DNA from: Meiothermus granaticius NBRC 107808
GTDB lineage: Bacteria; Deinococcota; Deinococci; Deinococcales; Thermaceae
Assembly (NCBI RefSeq): GCF_003574355.1
Contig: NZ_QWLB01000025.1
Span: 1-51,729, forward strand
Direction of reading: 5' to 3'
DNA length: 51,729 nucleotides
The position numbers and the translations under genes are program-made. Positions within the stretch are counted from its first letter, which is position 1; each line of letters starts with the position of its first letter. Below are positions 35,899 through 44,034 of this stretch, one piece after another. The notes beneath the pieces were generated by a model, which was not told the origin of the DNA, did not search any database, and saw nothing but the letters and a program-made list of their open reading frames with translations.

Positions 35899-37380
35899 AT
35901 GGGTCATCCGGCTCCGCCGCTCCCAGCCACCGCTGAAACCTCGGTGGCCATCCGGCTTGCCGGGGTAACAGTGGAGTTCGGGGGGCAGCGGGTGCTCTCG
36001 GAAGTGAATTTAGAGGTGCGCAAGGGCGAGTTTGTGGCGATCATCGGACCCTCAGGAGGCGGTAAAAGCACCTTGCTACGGGTGATCGCGGGGCTGCTTG
36101 GGGCCCAGCAGGGCGAAGTGCAGGTAGCGGGTCAGCCCGCGATGGTGTTTCAGGATTATCGGCTCCTGCCCTGGCGCACGGTAGAGGGCAACATTCGGCT
36201 TCCCATCGAACTCACCGGGCGGGGCAAGATTGAAACCCATCTGGGGATGAAGCCCTACTGCAAACTGTATCCCCACCAGCTTTCTGGGGGGATGAAGGCT
36301 CGAGTGGCCATCGCCCGGGCCTTGGCGCAAGACGCCGAGGTGCTGCTGATGGATGAGCCCTTCGCCGCGCTCGACGCCCTGGTGCGCGAGCGGTTCAACC
36401 TGGAGCTTAAGCAGCTCCATCAGCGCACCGGGAAAACCGTGCTGTTCGTGACCCATAGCATCCGTGAGGCGGTGTATCTGGCCGACCGGGTGGTGGTGCT
36501 GACCGGTGGGAAAATTGACACGGTGCTGGACACCTCGGGCGAAGGCCGCCTTACCGCCTTCACCGACGGCCTCGAGGCCGAACTCCGCCAGCGGCTAGGG
36601 GTGGCGGATTCGAGCTTCCTCGAGCCCCCTCCCCCTCCCCTGCGTCCGCCCTGGGAGCTCTTTGGGGTGGTGGGCCTCGTTACCCTGTTTTTCCTGGCCT
36701 GGGGACTGCTGGCCGCGCAGGTCCCGGTCTTTGTGCCTCCGCCGAGCGCGGTCTGGAGCGCCATCCTCCAAAACAGCGGCATCCTGGCACAAAATGCCCT
36801 CTCCACCTTGCAGACCACCGGCCTGGGAATTCTCTGCTCACTGCTCATCGGCCTGCCCCTGGGGTATGCGATGGGCCGGGTTCGGGCCCTGGAGCGGCTG
36901 CTCTCGCCCTTCATCGTGGCCCTGCAGGCCGTTCCAACCGTGATCATTGCCCCCCTGTTGATCATCTGGTTCGGTTATGGGCTCAGCTCCAAAGTGATCG
37001 TCACCGCCTTGATCTCGATCTTCCCGGTGTTGGTCTCGGCCATGGTGGGGGTGCGCGAGGTAGACCGCACCTACCGAGAGGTGTTCCAAACCATGGGGGC
37101 CAAGGCCTGGGGGGTGTTTGCCAAGCTGGAGTTTCCCGGAGCCCTCCCAGTGATCTTGGGTGGGCTGCGCCTGACCGTCTCGCTGGCCTTGATCGGGGCG
37201 GTGGTGGCGGAGTTTGTCTTTGGTGGCTCCGGCCTGGGATTCATGGCCAACAGCGAACGGCTCAACTTTCACTACCCCACCTCTTTCGCTGCGGTGGTGG
37301 TGACGGTGCTGCTAGGGATCACGCTCTATGGCCTGGTGGCCTGGCTCGAGGGGTACGTGCTGCGCTACCGGCGGCGGTAA
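35899..37380 (+). CDS. Fused ABC ATPase-permease (probable riboflavin/nitrate-taurine-type importer)
   Basis: A 493-residue fusion. The ATPase half (about 15-225) has Walker A GPSGGGKST, Q-loop FQDYRLLPWR, signature LSGGMKARVAIARA, Walker B LLMDEPFAALD and H-loop VTHSIREA. After a Pro-rich linker (EPPPPPLRPPW) comes a six-helix permease with an EAA-type loop GAKAWGVFAKLEFPGALP. The set resembles SsuB+SsuC/ThiX systems, whose two subunits are normally separate proteins. The likely partner is the binding protein at 38200, which sits behind an FMN riboswitch, so the substrate is probably riboflavin or a precursor (inference). Leaderless start. Confidence 0.9.
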   Translation: MGHPAPPLPATAETSVAIRLAGVTVEFGGQRVLSEVNLEVRKGEFVAIIGPSGGGKSTLLRVIAGLLGAQQGEVQVAGQPAMVFQDYRLLPWRTVEGNIRLPIELTGRGKIETHLGMKPYCKLYPHQLSGGMKARVAIARALAQDAEVLLMDEPFAALDALVRERFNLELKQLHQRTGKTVLFVTHSIREAVYLADRVVVLTGGKIDTVLDTSGEGRLTAFTDGLEAELRQRLGVADSSFLEPPPPPLRPPWELFGVVGLVTLFFLAWGLLAAQVPVFVPPPSAVWSAILQNSGILAQNALSTLQTTGLGILCSLLIGLPLGYAMGRVRALERLLSPFIVALQAVPTVIIAPLLIIWFGYGLSSKVIVTALISIFPVLVSAMVGVREVDRTYREVFQTMGAKAWGVFAKLEFPGALPVILGGLRLTVSLALIGAVVAEFVFGGSGLGFMANSERLNFHYPTSFAAVVVTVLLGITLYGLVAWLEGYVLRYRRR

Positions 37381-37391
37381 TCCCCGCCCGC

Positions 37392-37823
37392 TCATTGCTC
37401 CTCACGCTGCACCGCCTGGTGGGCGAACTCGAGCAGCGGCTCGGGCCGCGCCTCATAGAGCACCCACAACAGCTCCACCAGTTGGCCGTCGGAGAGCCCC
37501 CTCAGCTCCGCCAGCATCCCCGGTTTTTGAGGCTTGGGCCGGACCCTGCGGAAGACCTCGGGGGCCTCGAGGATCGCCAGGGCCAGGGCCACCACGTGCT
37601 TGCACACCGGTCCCCAGGTATAAGGACAGGTACAACCCCAGGTCCCCTCCTTTAGGTCAATAAAGCTGCGGTAGGGGTAGGGGGCCGAGCCGCGCAGCCG
37701 GGCCCGGTAGCGCTTTTGGGCAACCGTGGCCTCCAAAAACTCGGCCCTCCGGAACAGCTCCTGCCCCCGCTGCAGCACCCGCGGGTCGGCTTGTTCCAGC
37801 AGGCTCTCGAGTTCCAACCGCAC
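37392..37823 (-). CDS. SWIM zinc-finger protein
   Basis: A 143-residue protein with a SWIM motif, CTCPYTWGPVCKHVVALAL (CxC...CxH; about 64-82). N-terminal LQRGQELFRRAEFL and the basic strand QKRYRARLRGS are usual for this family. SWIM domains bind zinc and may contact DNA or proteins; often near SWI/SNF helicases, not seen here. GTG start at 37823. It lies convergent to the fused ABC gene and splits it from the riboswitch and binding protein. Confidence 0.8.
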   Translation of the reverse strand: MRLELESLLEQADPRVLQRGQELFRRAEFLEATVAQKRYRARLRGSAPYPYRSFIDLKEGTWGCTCPYTWGPVCKHVVALALAILEAPEVFRRVRPKPQKPGMLAELRGLSDGQLVELLWVLYEARPEPLLEFAHQAVQREEQ

Positions 37824-37905
37824 CCCCCCATCACAATCTAACCAGGCCCACTTTGCAACCCCGAACGGGGCGGGTATCCTGAACTCGGACCGCTATGGTC
37901 CTAAT

Positions 37906-38046
<141 letters not shown>

Positions 38047-38052
38047 CGAAGC

Positions 38053-38161
38053 CCAGGGTTTCCCGACCCTGAGCGGCAAAGATGATTGGAAATACCTCCT
38101 AGCCCTTCCAGACAACTCCGTTCGCTCTAACCCCGCAGGCCTGAGTTCGTGCCTCGGCCTG
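38053..38161 (+). promoter_or_regulatory. Riboswitch expression platform
   Basis: CAGGGT (38055-38060) pairs with ACCCTG, and farther on CAGGCCtGAG pairs with CTCGGCCTG with one bulged base (about 38136-38161). Neither is followed by a T-run, so the switch may act on translation through the GGAGGG before the ATG, or by a non-canonical terminator. Confidence 0.45.
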
Positions 38162-38199
38162 GGCTGAGGATGCACGGTTCGTCTTGGAGGGATGGTTTC

Positions 38200-39168
38200 A
38201 TGAAAGTTTGGACGGTTTTGTGGTTGGCCTTGATCTCGCTGGGCCTGGCCCAGGGGCAAAAGGTTCGGGTTGGGCTCGGGTATCTGCCCGATGTGCAGTT
38301 CGCCCCCTTTTACGCCGGGGTGCTCGAGGGGATCTATGCCAAGAGTGGCCTGGACGTGGAGTTTCAGCACGGGTTTTCCTCTGAGCTATACCCGCTCCTG
38401 GCTCAGGGCAAGCTGGACTTCGTGGTAGCCGACGCCGAGGACGTGATCGCCCTGCGGGCCCAGGGCACCCCGCTGAAGTATGTCTTGGCCATGTATCAAA
38501 GCGTGCCCAACGCGCTTTTTTCCAGGGTTGAGAAGGGCATCAAGACGGTGCGCGACCTCAAGGGCAAGACCATCGGGATACCGGGGCTTTTCGGTAACTC
38601 CTACACCTCCCTCCAGGCCATGCTGCGGGCCGCAGGGCTCAAGGAGTCCGAGGTCAAGCTCGAGCAGATCGGCTTTACCCAGGCCGAGGCTGTGCTGACC
38701 GGTCGAGTGGATGCGGCCATGGGCTACATCAACAATGAGCCGTTGGTGCTTCAGGCCAAAGGAATTGCCCTCAACGTGATCCCCGCCGCACCCTATAACC
38801 TTTCCCCTGGGGTGGGGGTGATCGGCAGCGACAAAGGCCTGGAAAACGCCGAGTTGACCCGTAAATTCGTTCAGGCCACTCAGGACGCGCTGGCCTTCAC
38901 CCTGGCCCAGCCCCGCAAAGCCTTCGAGGACTCCAAGAAGTACGTGCAAAACCTGGGGGAGGACCGCTTCAAGGTGTTACAGGTTTCCCTGAAGCTCTAC
39001 ACCTCACCCTATACCCGCACCCACGGCCTGGGGTTTTCCAACCCGCAGGCTTGGGTCAGCGGGCTGGCCTTGCTGCAGGCTACGGGACGGGTCAAGACGG
39101 GCCTTCCGGCCACCGCCTTCTACACCAACGAGTTTCTCAAGCCTGGGGGAGATCAGGCCAGCCGGTGA
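38200..39168 (+). CDS. NMT1/THI5-like ABC substrate-binding protein, RibY-like
   Basis: A 322-residue periplasmic binding protein with a signal peptide of about 19 residues (ending LGLAQG). The body VGLGYLPDVQFAPFYAGVLEGIY and GIPGLFGNSYTSLQAML are typical of the NMT1/THI5 fold (SsuA/ThiY). Its location directly behind an FMN riboswitch matches RibY, the riboflavin-binding protein known from Chloroflexi. I use the ATG at 38200 (GGAGGGA upstream); the frame opens earlier inside the leader. Works with the fused ABC protein at 35899. Confidence 0.9.
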   Translation: MKVWTVLWLALISLGLAQGQKVRVGLGYLPDVQFAPFYAGVLEGIYAKSGLDVEFQHGFSSELYPLLAQGKLDFVVADAEDVIALRAQGTPLKYVLAMYQSVPNALFSRVEKGIKTVRDLKGKTIGIPGLFGNSYTSLQAMLRAAGLKESEVKLEQIGFTQAEAVLTGRVDAAMGYINNEPLVLQAKGIALNVIPAAPYNLSPGVGVIGSDKGLENAELTRKFVQATQDALAFTLAQPRKAFEDSKKYVQNLGEDRFKVLQVSLKLYTSPYTRTHGLGFSNPQAWVSGLALLQATGRVKTGLPATAFYTNEFLKPGGDQASR

Positions 39169-39169
39169 A

Positions 39170-40204
39170 TCACCTCGAGGCTGCGGCAAACGCCGCCTTC
39201 GGGCCATCGGGGACGTAGCCGTACTGCTCGTATAGGGCGTAGCCTTTGCGGATATAAGCACGGGCTTCCTCGGCCTTGCCCTCACGCTGTAAAACCAACC
39301 CCAGCACATAGGTGGCCAGCGGGTTTTCTGGGGCATACTTCACCGCCTGACGCAGAAAGCGTTCGGAAGCCGCAAGGCCCTCGGGGGTTTTGGGCGCAGC
39401 CAGGAACCCCCCTGGGGCCCGCTCACCCCGGTAGTAGTAAAACTGCGAGCGCAGGTAGTCGAAGCTGAGTGGGGTCACGGCCCGGGGCTTCACCACCTGT
39501 CCAGTGGCCACCAGCTTGTAGCCGGAGATGGTGTGGTCCGGGTTGAAGACCGGTTCGGCAAACTGGTATTTGCCCTGGATGGGCGCGAAGATGCCCTGAT
39601 GGGTGAAAAAGGGGGTGGGCTCGGAGGCATCAATCTCCACGTCGCGCCCATCGGAGAGCTTGATGATCGCGGTGACGTGGCCCAGGTTGCTGACCTGACC
39701 CTGTTGGTTTTTCCAGACCATATAGGCCCCGGCCTCAATCCCCATCTGCTGGAGCATCCCTGCGATCAGCACCGATTGCAGCAGGCATTGGCGCTCGCTG
39801 CGGGTCACTGCATAGGTAAACTCGTAGCCGCGCTCGAGGCTGAACTTGAGGAGGGTGGCCTTGACCAAGCGGTGCAGCCAAGCCCCGGTCTCGAGCTCGA
39901 GCTTGGTTTTGGCGGCTGGATCCCTGAGGGCGGCCAGCTCCTTTTTGCGCTGGGCTAAAGCCGCCATCAGGCCGAGGTTGGGATACCCCTCGAGCTTCGC
40001 TTGGGGGGTTTTGGCGTAGGCGGCTTCGAACCAGGCATAAAACGGCTGAACCCCTTGCGCGGGGCTCTCCCTGTAGGAGTCCTGTACCCACGTGGTAAAT
40101 GCCGGAGAACGGTAGGGATACTCCCCCGCTTGGGGCTGGGCCCAGGCCCACCCCACCAACCCCAGGCCAAGCAAGCCGAGCAAGGCACGCTTCATATCCC
40201 CCAT
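39170..40204 (-). CDS. Exported transglutaminase-like protein with C-terminal TPR-like repeats
   Basis: A 344-residue protein with a signal peptide (KRALLGLLGLGLVGWAWA, ending about residue 23). A Cys-His-Asp triad is visible: Cys in ERQCLLQSVLIAGML, His in LGHVTAIIKL and Asp in VEIDASEP, i.e. the papain-like transglutaminase fold. The last 80 residues (AASERFLRQAVKYAPENPLATYVLG, KAEEARAYIRKG) form a TPR-like hairpin. Possible role: peptidase or cross-linking of extracellular protein; substrate unknown. The ATG at 40204 is chosen over 40222 and 40195 with modest confidence. Convergent with the binding-protein gene. Confidence 0.75.
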   Translation of the reverse strand: MGDMKRALLGLLGLGLVGWAWAQPQAGEYPYRSPAFTTWVQDSYRESPAQGVQPFYAWFEAAYAKTPQAKLEGYPNLGLMAALAQRKKELAALRDPAAKTKLELETGAWLHRLVKATLLKFSLERGYEFTYAVTRSERQCLLQSVLIAGMLQQMGIEAGAYMVWKNQQGQVSNLGHVTAIIKLSDGRDVEIDASEPTPFFTHQGIFAPIQGKYQFAEPVFNPDHTISGYKLVATGQVVKPRAVTPLSFDYLRSQFYYYRGERAPGGFLAAPKTPEGLAASERFLRQAVKYAPENPLATYVLGLVLQREGKAEEARAYIRKGYALYEQYGYVPDGPKAAFAAASR

Positions 40205-40316
40205 AGTGTTGAAGATCTCCATGAAGCCGGGGTGATAGGATGATCCCGCCCGCGGCGCTGAAGAGGCGCTTCAGGACAAATTCATTTGCTTAGCCATGAT
40301 TAATAGAGGTACGCCG

Positions 40317-41564
40317 ATGCAACGCTATCGTTTAGTCCTCACCGCCCTGCTGTGGAGCCTATCCGCCGCTCTGGCGCAACCCCAAGCCCCACTGCCTAAG
40401 GTCGAACCCATCCTTCCAGGTGAGGTGCAGCCCCTTGCCCCTGGACAACTCCCCCCTCCGGTGCTGCCCCAGATCTCCCTGACCCCGGCCATCCCCGAGG
40501 TGCGGCGAATCTCGTATGCCTCCAACGGCTTCATCGAGGTAGCAGCGGCTTTGGTTCTGGTTCCGGAGGAGGACACCAATCCGGAGTATCTGCTGAGCAA
40601 AGCCCAGCAGGTGGCTCGAGCCACCTTTGCAGCCCGACCCAGCCTCGAGGAAGTGGACCTGAGCTTATACAGCGCCAAAGATTACGCCGGTTTTGGCGGG
40701 CCGCTGCCCCGCTTCACCGCGGCGGTCAACAAAGCCCGTCTCCCCGCGTTTCTGGCCCTCAATCTGGGCAGCCTGCACAGCTACGATCACCTCTGGCTCA
40801 ACCCCGGTGACTCCGTGTATGGCCCCCCCGCGCCCTACACCAGCGAGCTTGAACGGACCCCCCGTTTCCAGGGAACCGGGGCCCAGGTGCGGGCTCAGCA
40901 GCTCGAGCAAACCGCGGCCAGCCAGCAGGGCGGGGTGCTGGGAAACCTGCTCTACCACGGTGATCCTTCGCGCCCCCTGGCTGCCTTGACCTTCGATGAC
41001 GCGCCCCATCCCCTCTACACCCCGCTGCTCCTCGATGCCCTACGCCGGGCCCGGGTTCGGGCCACCTTTTTCTGCATCGGGCGCAACGCCAAAGCCTATC
41101 CATACTTCATCCGTGACCTCTCGAGAGAAGGCCACGAGATCGGCAACCACACCTACCACCATGTCCGGCTCAACAATCTGGACGCGGCCAGCATTCGCCA
41201 GGAGATCGTGCTGGCCAATCAAGTCCTAGAGGGCATCACCGGCAAACCAGTGCACTTCTTCCGGCCTCCCGGCGGGCGTTTTTCCCCCACCGTGCTCAGC
41301 GTGGTGCGCGAGCTGGGTATGACCATGGCCTTCTGGACCGATGACCCTGCCGACTTCGATAACCTGGGGGATGCGCGGCTCGAGAACCGCCTGGTCTCCA
41401 AGCTGCGGCCTGGGGGAATTGTGCTGTTACACGATAATGTCCTGCAAACCACCCAGGTGTTGTCCAGCTTCTTGAGTGTGGCCGAGCGCCAAGGGATACG
41501 GCTGGACACCCTGGGTGCCCTGGTACGCCGGGCTGCTCCCTCCGTCACCTCGGCCCAGCCCTAA
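40317..41564 (+). CDS. Exported polysaccharide deacetylase (NodB fold)
   Basis: A 415-residue protein. Signal peptide (about 1-20, ending AALAQ), then a Pro-rich region and a novel N-terminal domain of about 190 residues with no clear match. The NodB domain begins at LTFDDAPHP (about 223) with the metal-binding HEIGNHTYHH, FRPPGGRF and the later LLHDNV. It deacetylates N-acetyl sugars in peptidoglycan or exopolysaccharide. AGAGGT precedes the ATG at 40317, which I prefer to the upstream ATG at 40296. Confidence 0.88.
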   Translation: MQRYRLVLTALLWSLSAALAQPQAPLPKVEPILPGEVQPLAPGQLPPPVLPQISLTPAIPEVRRISYASNGFIEVAAALVLVPEEDTNPEYLLSKAQQVARATFAARPSLEEVDLSLYSAKDYAGFGGPLPRFTAAVNKARLPAFLALNLGSLHSYDHLWLNPGDSVYGPPAPYTSELERTPRFQGTGAQVRAQQLEQTAASQQGGVLGNLLYHGDPSRPLAALTFDDAPHPLYTPLLLDALRRARVRATFFCIGRNAKAYPYFIRDLSREGHEIGNHTYHHVRLNNLDAASIRQEIVLANQVLEGITGKPVHFFRPPGGRFSPTVLSVVRELGMTMAFWTDDPADFDNLGDARLENRLVSKLRPGGIVLLHDNVLQTTQVLSSFLSVAERQGIRLDTLGALVRRAAPSVTSAQP

Positions 41565-41737
41565 CCCCAATTGTTGCCGCGCCAAGATTTGACCAGCGAA
41601 GCCGGGCCTAATCTACGGGCAGCCCTTCCCATCCTCCTCTTCAGCTTCTTTTCAGCAGGGCTTCACCAGATCCACAAAGACTGGGAGGATAGTTGGAATG
41701 AGCCAGGCCGCGAGGTCGGAGGCGACCAAGAGGATTT

Positions 41738-42883
41738 ATGGTTGTACCCACCGCCCTACCCAAACCCACAGCTGTCCCCAAAGCTTCCCAGCGCCTCCTG
41801 GCCCTTGACGGGTTGCGGGGCTTGACCGTGCTGCTGATGCTCTTGGTCAATAACGTCGCCCTCGATGCGGCCACCCCCGACACCCTAACCCACGCTCCGT
41901 TTGGAGGGGTAAACCTGGCCGATCTGGTGTTCCCTTGGTTTTTGTTCTGCATGGGGGCCGCAATCCCCTATGCTCACGCCAGTTTTCTCAAATCGGGACA
42001 GTCCGTGTGGGCCTACGTACAGAAGGCCCTGGGGCGCAGCCTCGCCCTTTTTGCCATCGGGCTGTTTCTGACCAGTGCCCTGGCCCACGCTCCGGTCTTC
42101 GCATTGGGGGTTTTGCAGCTCATCGCCCTGGCCTATCTGGTGGCCGCGCTGATCTACGTCGCCCTACCCCGAACGCTCCCGCTGCTGGGGGTGGCCGGGT
42201 TGTTATTGGTGGGGTATTGGGCCGCTTTGCGCTTCGTGCCCATACCGGGAGCGGGGCCTGGGATCTTTGAGGAAGACCGCAACCTGCTCCTTTACCTCAA
42301 CCAAACCTACCTCGAGCCCATCGGGTTGCGCGGCCTGCTCTCGGTAATCCCTACCGCTGCCTTGGCCCTGCTGGGGGCGGTGGTGAGCCGAATCTTGCGC
42401 AGCGGTGGCCGCGGCGACCCCAAAACCACCGACCCCGCCGCCCGGCCCCGGCCGATCAGCCTCGAGCTGCTGGCCTTCGGCATCGGCATGACCCTCATTG
42501 GCTGGCTATGGAGCTTTAGTCTGCCCTTCAGCAAAACCTTCTGGACCTCGCCCTATATCCTGTTCTCGGCGGGGTTAGGGACCTTGTTGATCGCTGTTTT
42601 CTATCTGCTCTTCGATCTCAAGGGATGGCGATGGCTGGCCTTTCCCCTGGCGGTGCCGGGCTCCAACGCACTGCTGGCCTATGTGGCCCCAATCCTCTTC
42701 AAAATCTGGGTGCTTCAGGGGTGGAGCCTGGGCGGGCAAAACCTGCAAAAGCTCTGGCTGAATGCCCTGGTTTCGCTGAGCGGCCCGATCACCGGCGGGT
42801 GGCTCTACACCCTTTCCTACATTGCGGTGTGGTGGTTGGTCCTTCTCTGGCTCTATCGGCGACGTGTTTTCCTGCGGGTCTAA
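41738..42883 (+). CDS. Membrane acyltransferase-like protein (DUF5009/NagX type)
   Basis: A 381-residue protein with about ten membrane segments. LALDGLRGLTVLLMLLVNN (about 24-42) and FPWFLFCMGAAIPYA are hallmarks of the heparan-alpha-glucosaminide N-acetyltransferase (HGSNAT)/DUF5009 family, which moves acetyl groups to amino sugars across the membrane. A cytoplasmic Gly/Arg-rich loop lies near residue 225. It lies downstream of a polysaccharide deacetylase, so the two may modify the same cell-wall glycan in opposite ways (inference). AGAGGA precedes the ATG. The 170-bp gap upstream holds nothing I can name. Confidence 0.8.
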   Translation: MVVPTALPKPTAVPKASQRLLALDGLRGLTVLLMLLVNNVALDAATPDTLTHAPFGGVNLADLVFPWFLFCMGAAIPYAHASFLKSGQSVWAYVQKALGRSLALFAIGLFLTSALAHAPVFALGVLQLIALAYLVAALIYVALPRTLPLLGVAGLLLVGYWAALRFVPIPGAGPGIFEEDRNLLLYLNQTYLEPIGLRGLLSVIPTAALALLGAVVSRILRSGGRGDPKTTDPAARPRPISLELLAFGIGMTLIGWLWSFSLPFSKTFWTSPYILFSAGLGTLLIAVFYLLFDLKGWRWLAFPLAVPGSNALLAYVAPILFKIWVLQGWSLGGQNLQKLWLNALVSLSGPITGGWLYTLSYIAVWWLVLLWLYRRRVFLRV

Positions 42884-42893
42884 GCCTTCTTAG

Positions 42894-42912
42894 GGCCGGC
42901 CCTCACCCGGCC
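42894..42912 (+). terminator. Hairpin after the acyltransferase gene
   Basis: GGCCGG pairs with CCGGCC around a 7-nt loop, 10 bp after the stop. No T-tract; weak support. Confidence 0.35.
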
Positions 42913-43002
42913 AAAAGCAGCCCCCCTTCACCCTGAATTCACCCTACCCATAGATGCTTTTTGGGACCCAGAGCAGTTCTATGGGTCCACTTGGAGAAAT
43001 CT

Positions 43003-43266
43003 ATGAAAAAATCGTTGATCTGGGCAGTAGGGGTTCTGGCCATCCTAGGCGCTTCGCTCGTGCAGGCGGCTCCCGTGCAAGCTGCAACCAGCAAGACCAC
43101 AACCGTGCATACCCACAAACGGGTGACCCACAAGAAGGTGGTCCACAAAAAATTGGTGCATAAGAAGGTCATCTATAAAAAGTCTGTTCGCAAACCCCTC
43201 AAGCTGCGCGCCCATGCCCATCACAGCCTCAAATCCCATCCTCGCCTTTGGACCAAGAAAGCCTAA
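43003..43266 (+). CDS. Small exported Lys/His-rich protein
   Basis: An 87-residue protein with a signal peptide (about 1-24, cleaved near AAPVQA) and a strongly cationic mature part. Degenerate short repeats rich in His-Lys-Lys (THKRVTHKKVVHKK, then LVHKK and VIYKK) fill residues 30-60, followed by HAHHSLKSH. The composition recalls the acid-shock protein Asr and metal- or polyanion-binding peptides, without firm homology. GGAG lies before the ATG at 43003. It is directly upstream of an OmpR-type two-component system and may be its target (inference). Confidence 0.75.
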   Translation: MKKSLIWAVGVLAILGASLVQAAPVQAATSKTTTVHTHKRVTHKKVVHKKLVHKKVIYKKSVRKPLKLRAHAHHSLKSHPRLWTKKA

Positions 43267-43325
43267 GCCAGCGGAGTGATCCTGCCCTCCAACCCCGATC
43301 ATGCTTAACTCACCGGAAGCTGCGA

Positions 43326-43331
43326 TACCCT
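43326..43331 (+). promoter_or_regulatory. Candidate -10 box (TACCCT) of response regulator
   Basis: TACCCT ends 5 nt before the ATG at 43337. The fit to the leaderless layout is less good than elsewhere. Confidence 0.35.
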
Positions 43332-43336
43332 TAGAT

Positions 43337-43996
43337 ATGCGCCTGCTGGTGGTGGAGGATGAGCCAAGCCTGAGCCAGACCCTCTGTGAAAGCCTGGCCA
43401 CCCAGGGGTTTCAACCCTGGTTAGCGGCCTCGGCTGCAGAGGCGGAGAGGGTGGTTTGGGAAAGACCCTTCGACCTGTTTTTGCTGGATGTGATGCTCCC
43501 CGAGGGGGAGGAAGCGGGGTTTGAGCTGGCGGAGTCCCTGCGCGAGGCGGGGTTCCGCCAACCGATCCTCTTCCTCACCGCCCGCGAAGGATTGCCCGAC
43601 CGGGTACGGGGCCTCGAGGTGGGGGATGATTACCTGCCCAAACCCTTTGCCCTAGCCGAGCTGGTGGCTCGGCTGCGGGCCTTGGCCCGCCGGGGGGAAG
43701 TGAAGCCCCAGGTACTGCGGGTGGGAGACCGCTTGGAGATCGCTTTTGAGCGGCGCGAGGTGCGCTACCGGGGGGACCTGATCCGGCTCACTGCCAAGGA
43801 ATACCAGGTGCTCGAGCTTTTTGCCCTCAACGCCGGGCGGGTTTTCACCCGCGAAGAGGTGCTCGAGCGCATCTGGGGGCCAGGGTTTGAATCGGATTCC
43901 AACCTGATTGATGTCTACATCAAAAACCTGCGCAAGCGGTTATACGAGGGCGTGATCGAGACGGTGCGGGGGCTGGGGTATCGGCTGGGGGAGTAA
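43337..43996 (+). CDS. OmpR/PhoB-family response regulator
   Basis: A 219-residue regulator. Receiver: VVEDEP, Asp51 in LFLLDVMLPEG, TARE and the Lys of PKPFAL. The winged-helix domain (about 120-219) has RLTAKEYQVLELFALNAGRV and VYIKNLRKRL. I start at the ATG at 43337 (MRLLVVEDE); the in-frame ATG at 43301 lies in a region without a good SD. Followed 38 bp later by its kinase. Confidence 0.92.
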   Translation: MRLLVVEDEPSLSQTLCESLATQGFQPWLAASAAEAERVVWERPFDLFLLDVMLPEGEEAGFELAESLREAGFRQPILFLTAREGLPDRVRGLEVGDDYLPKPFALAELVARLRALARRGEVKPQVLRVGDRLEIAFERREVRYRGDLIRLTAKEYQVLELFALNAGRVFTREEVLERIWGPGFESDSNLIDVYIKNLRKRLYEGVIETVRGLGYRLGE

Positions 43997-44034
43997 GCCC
44001 CTGATGCTCGCCTGGGGCAGCACCCACAAGAGCT

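Noticed and set aside
43100..43200. DNA repeats or CRISPR-like array
   Set aside because: The repetition is short, degenerate and explained by HKK codons in the small exported protein.
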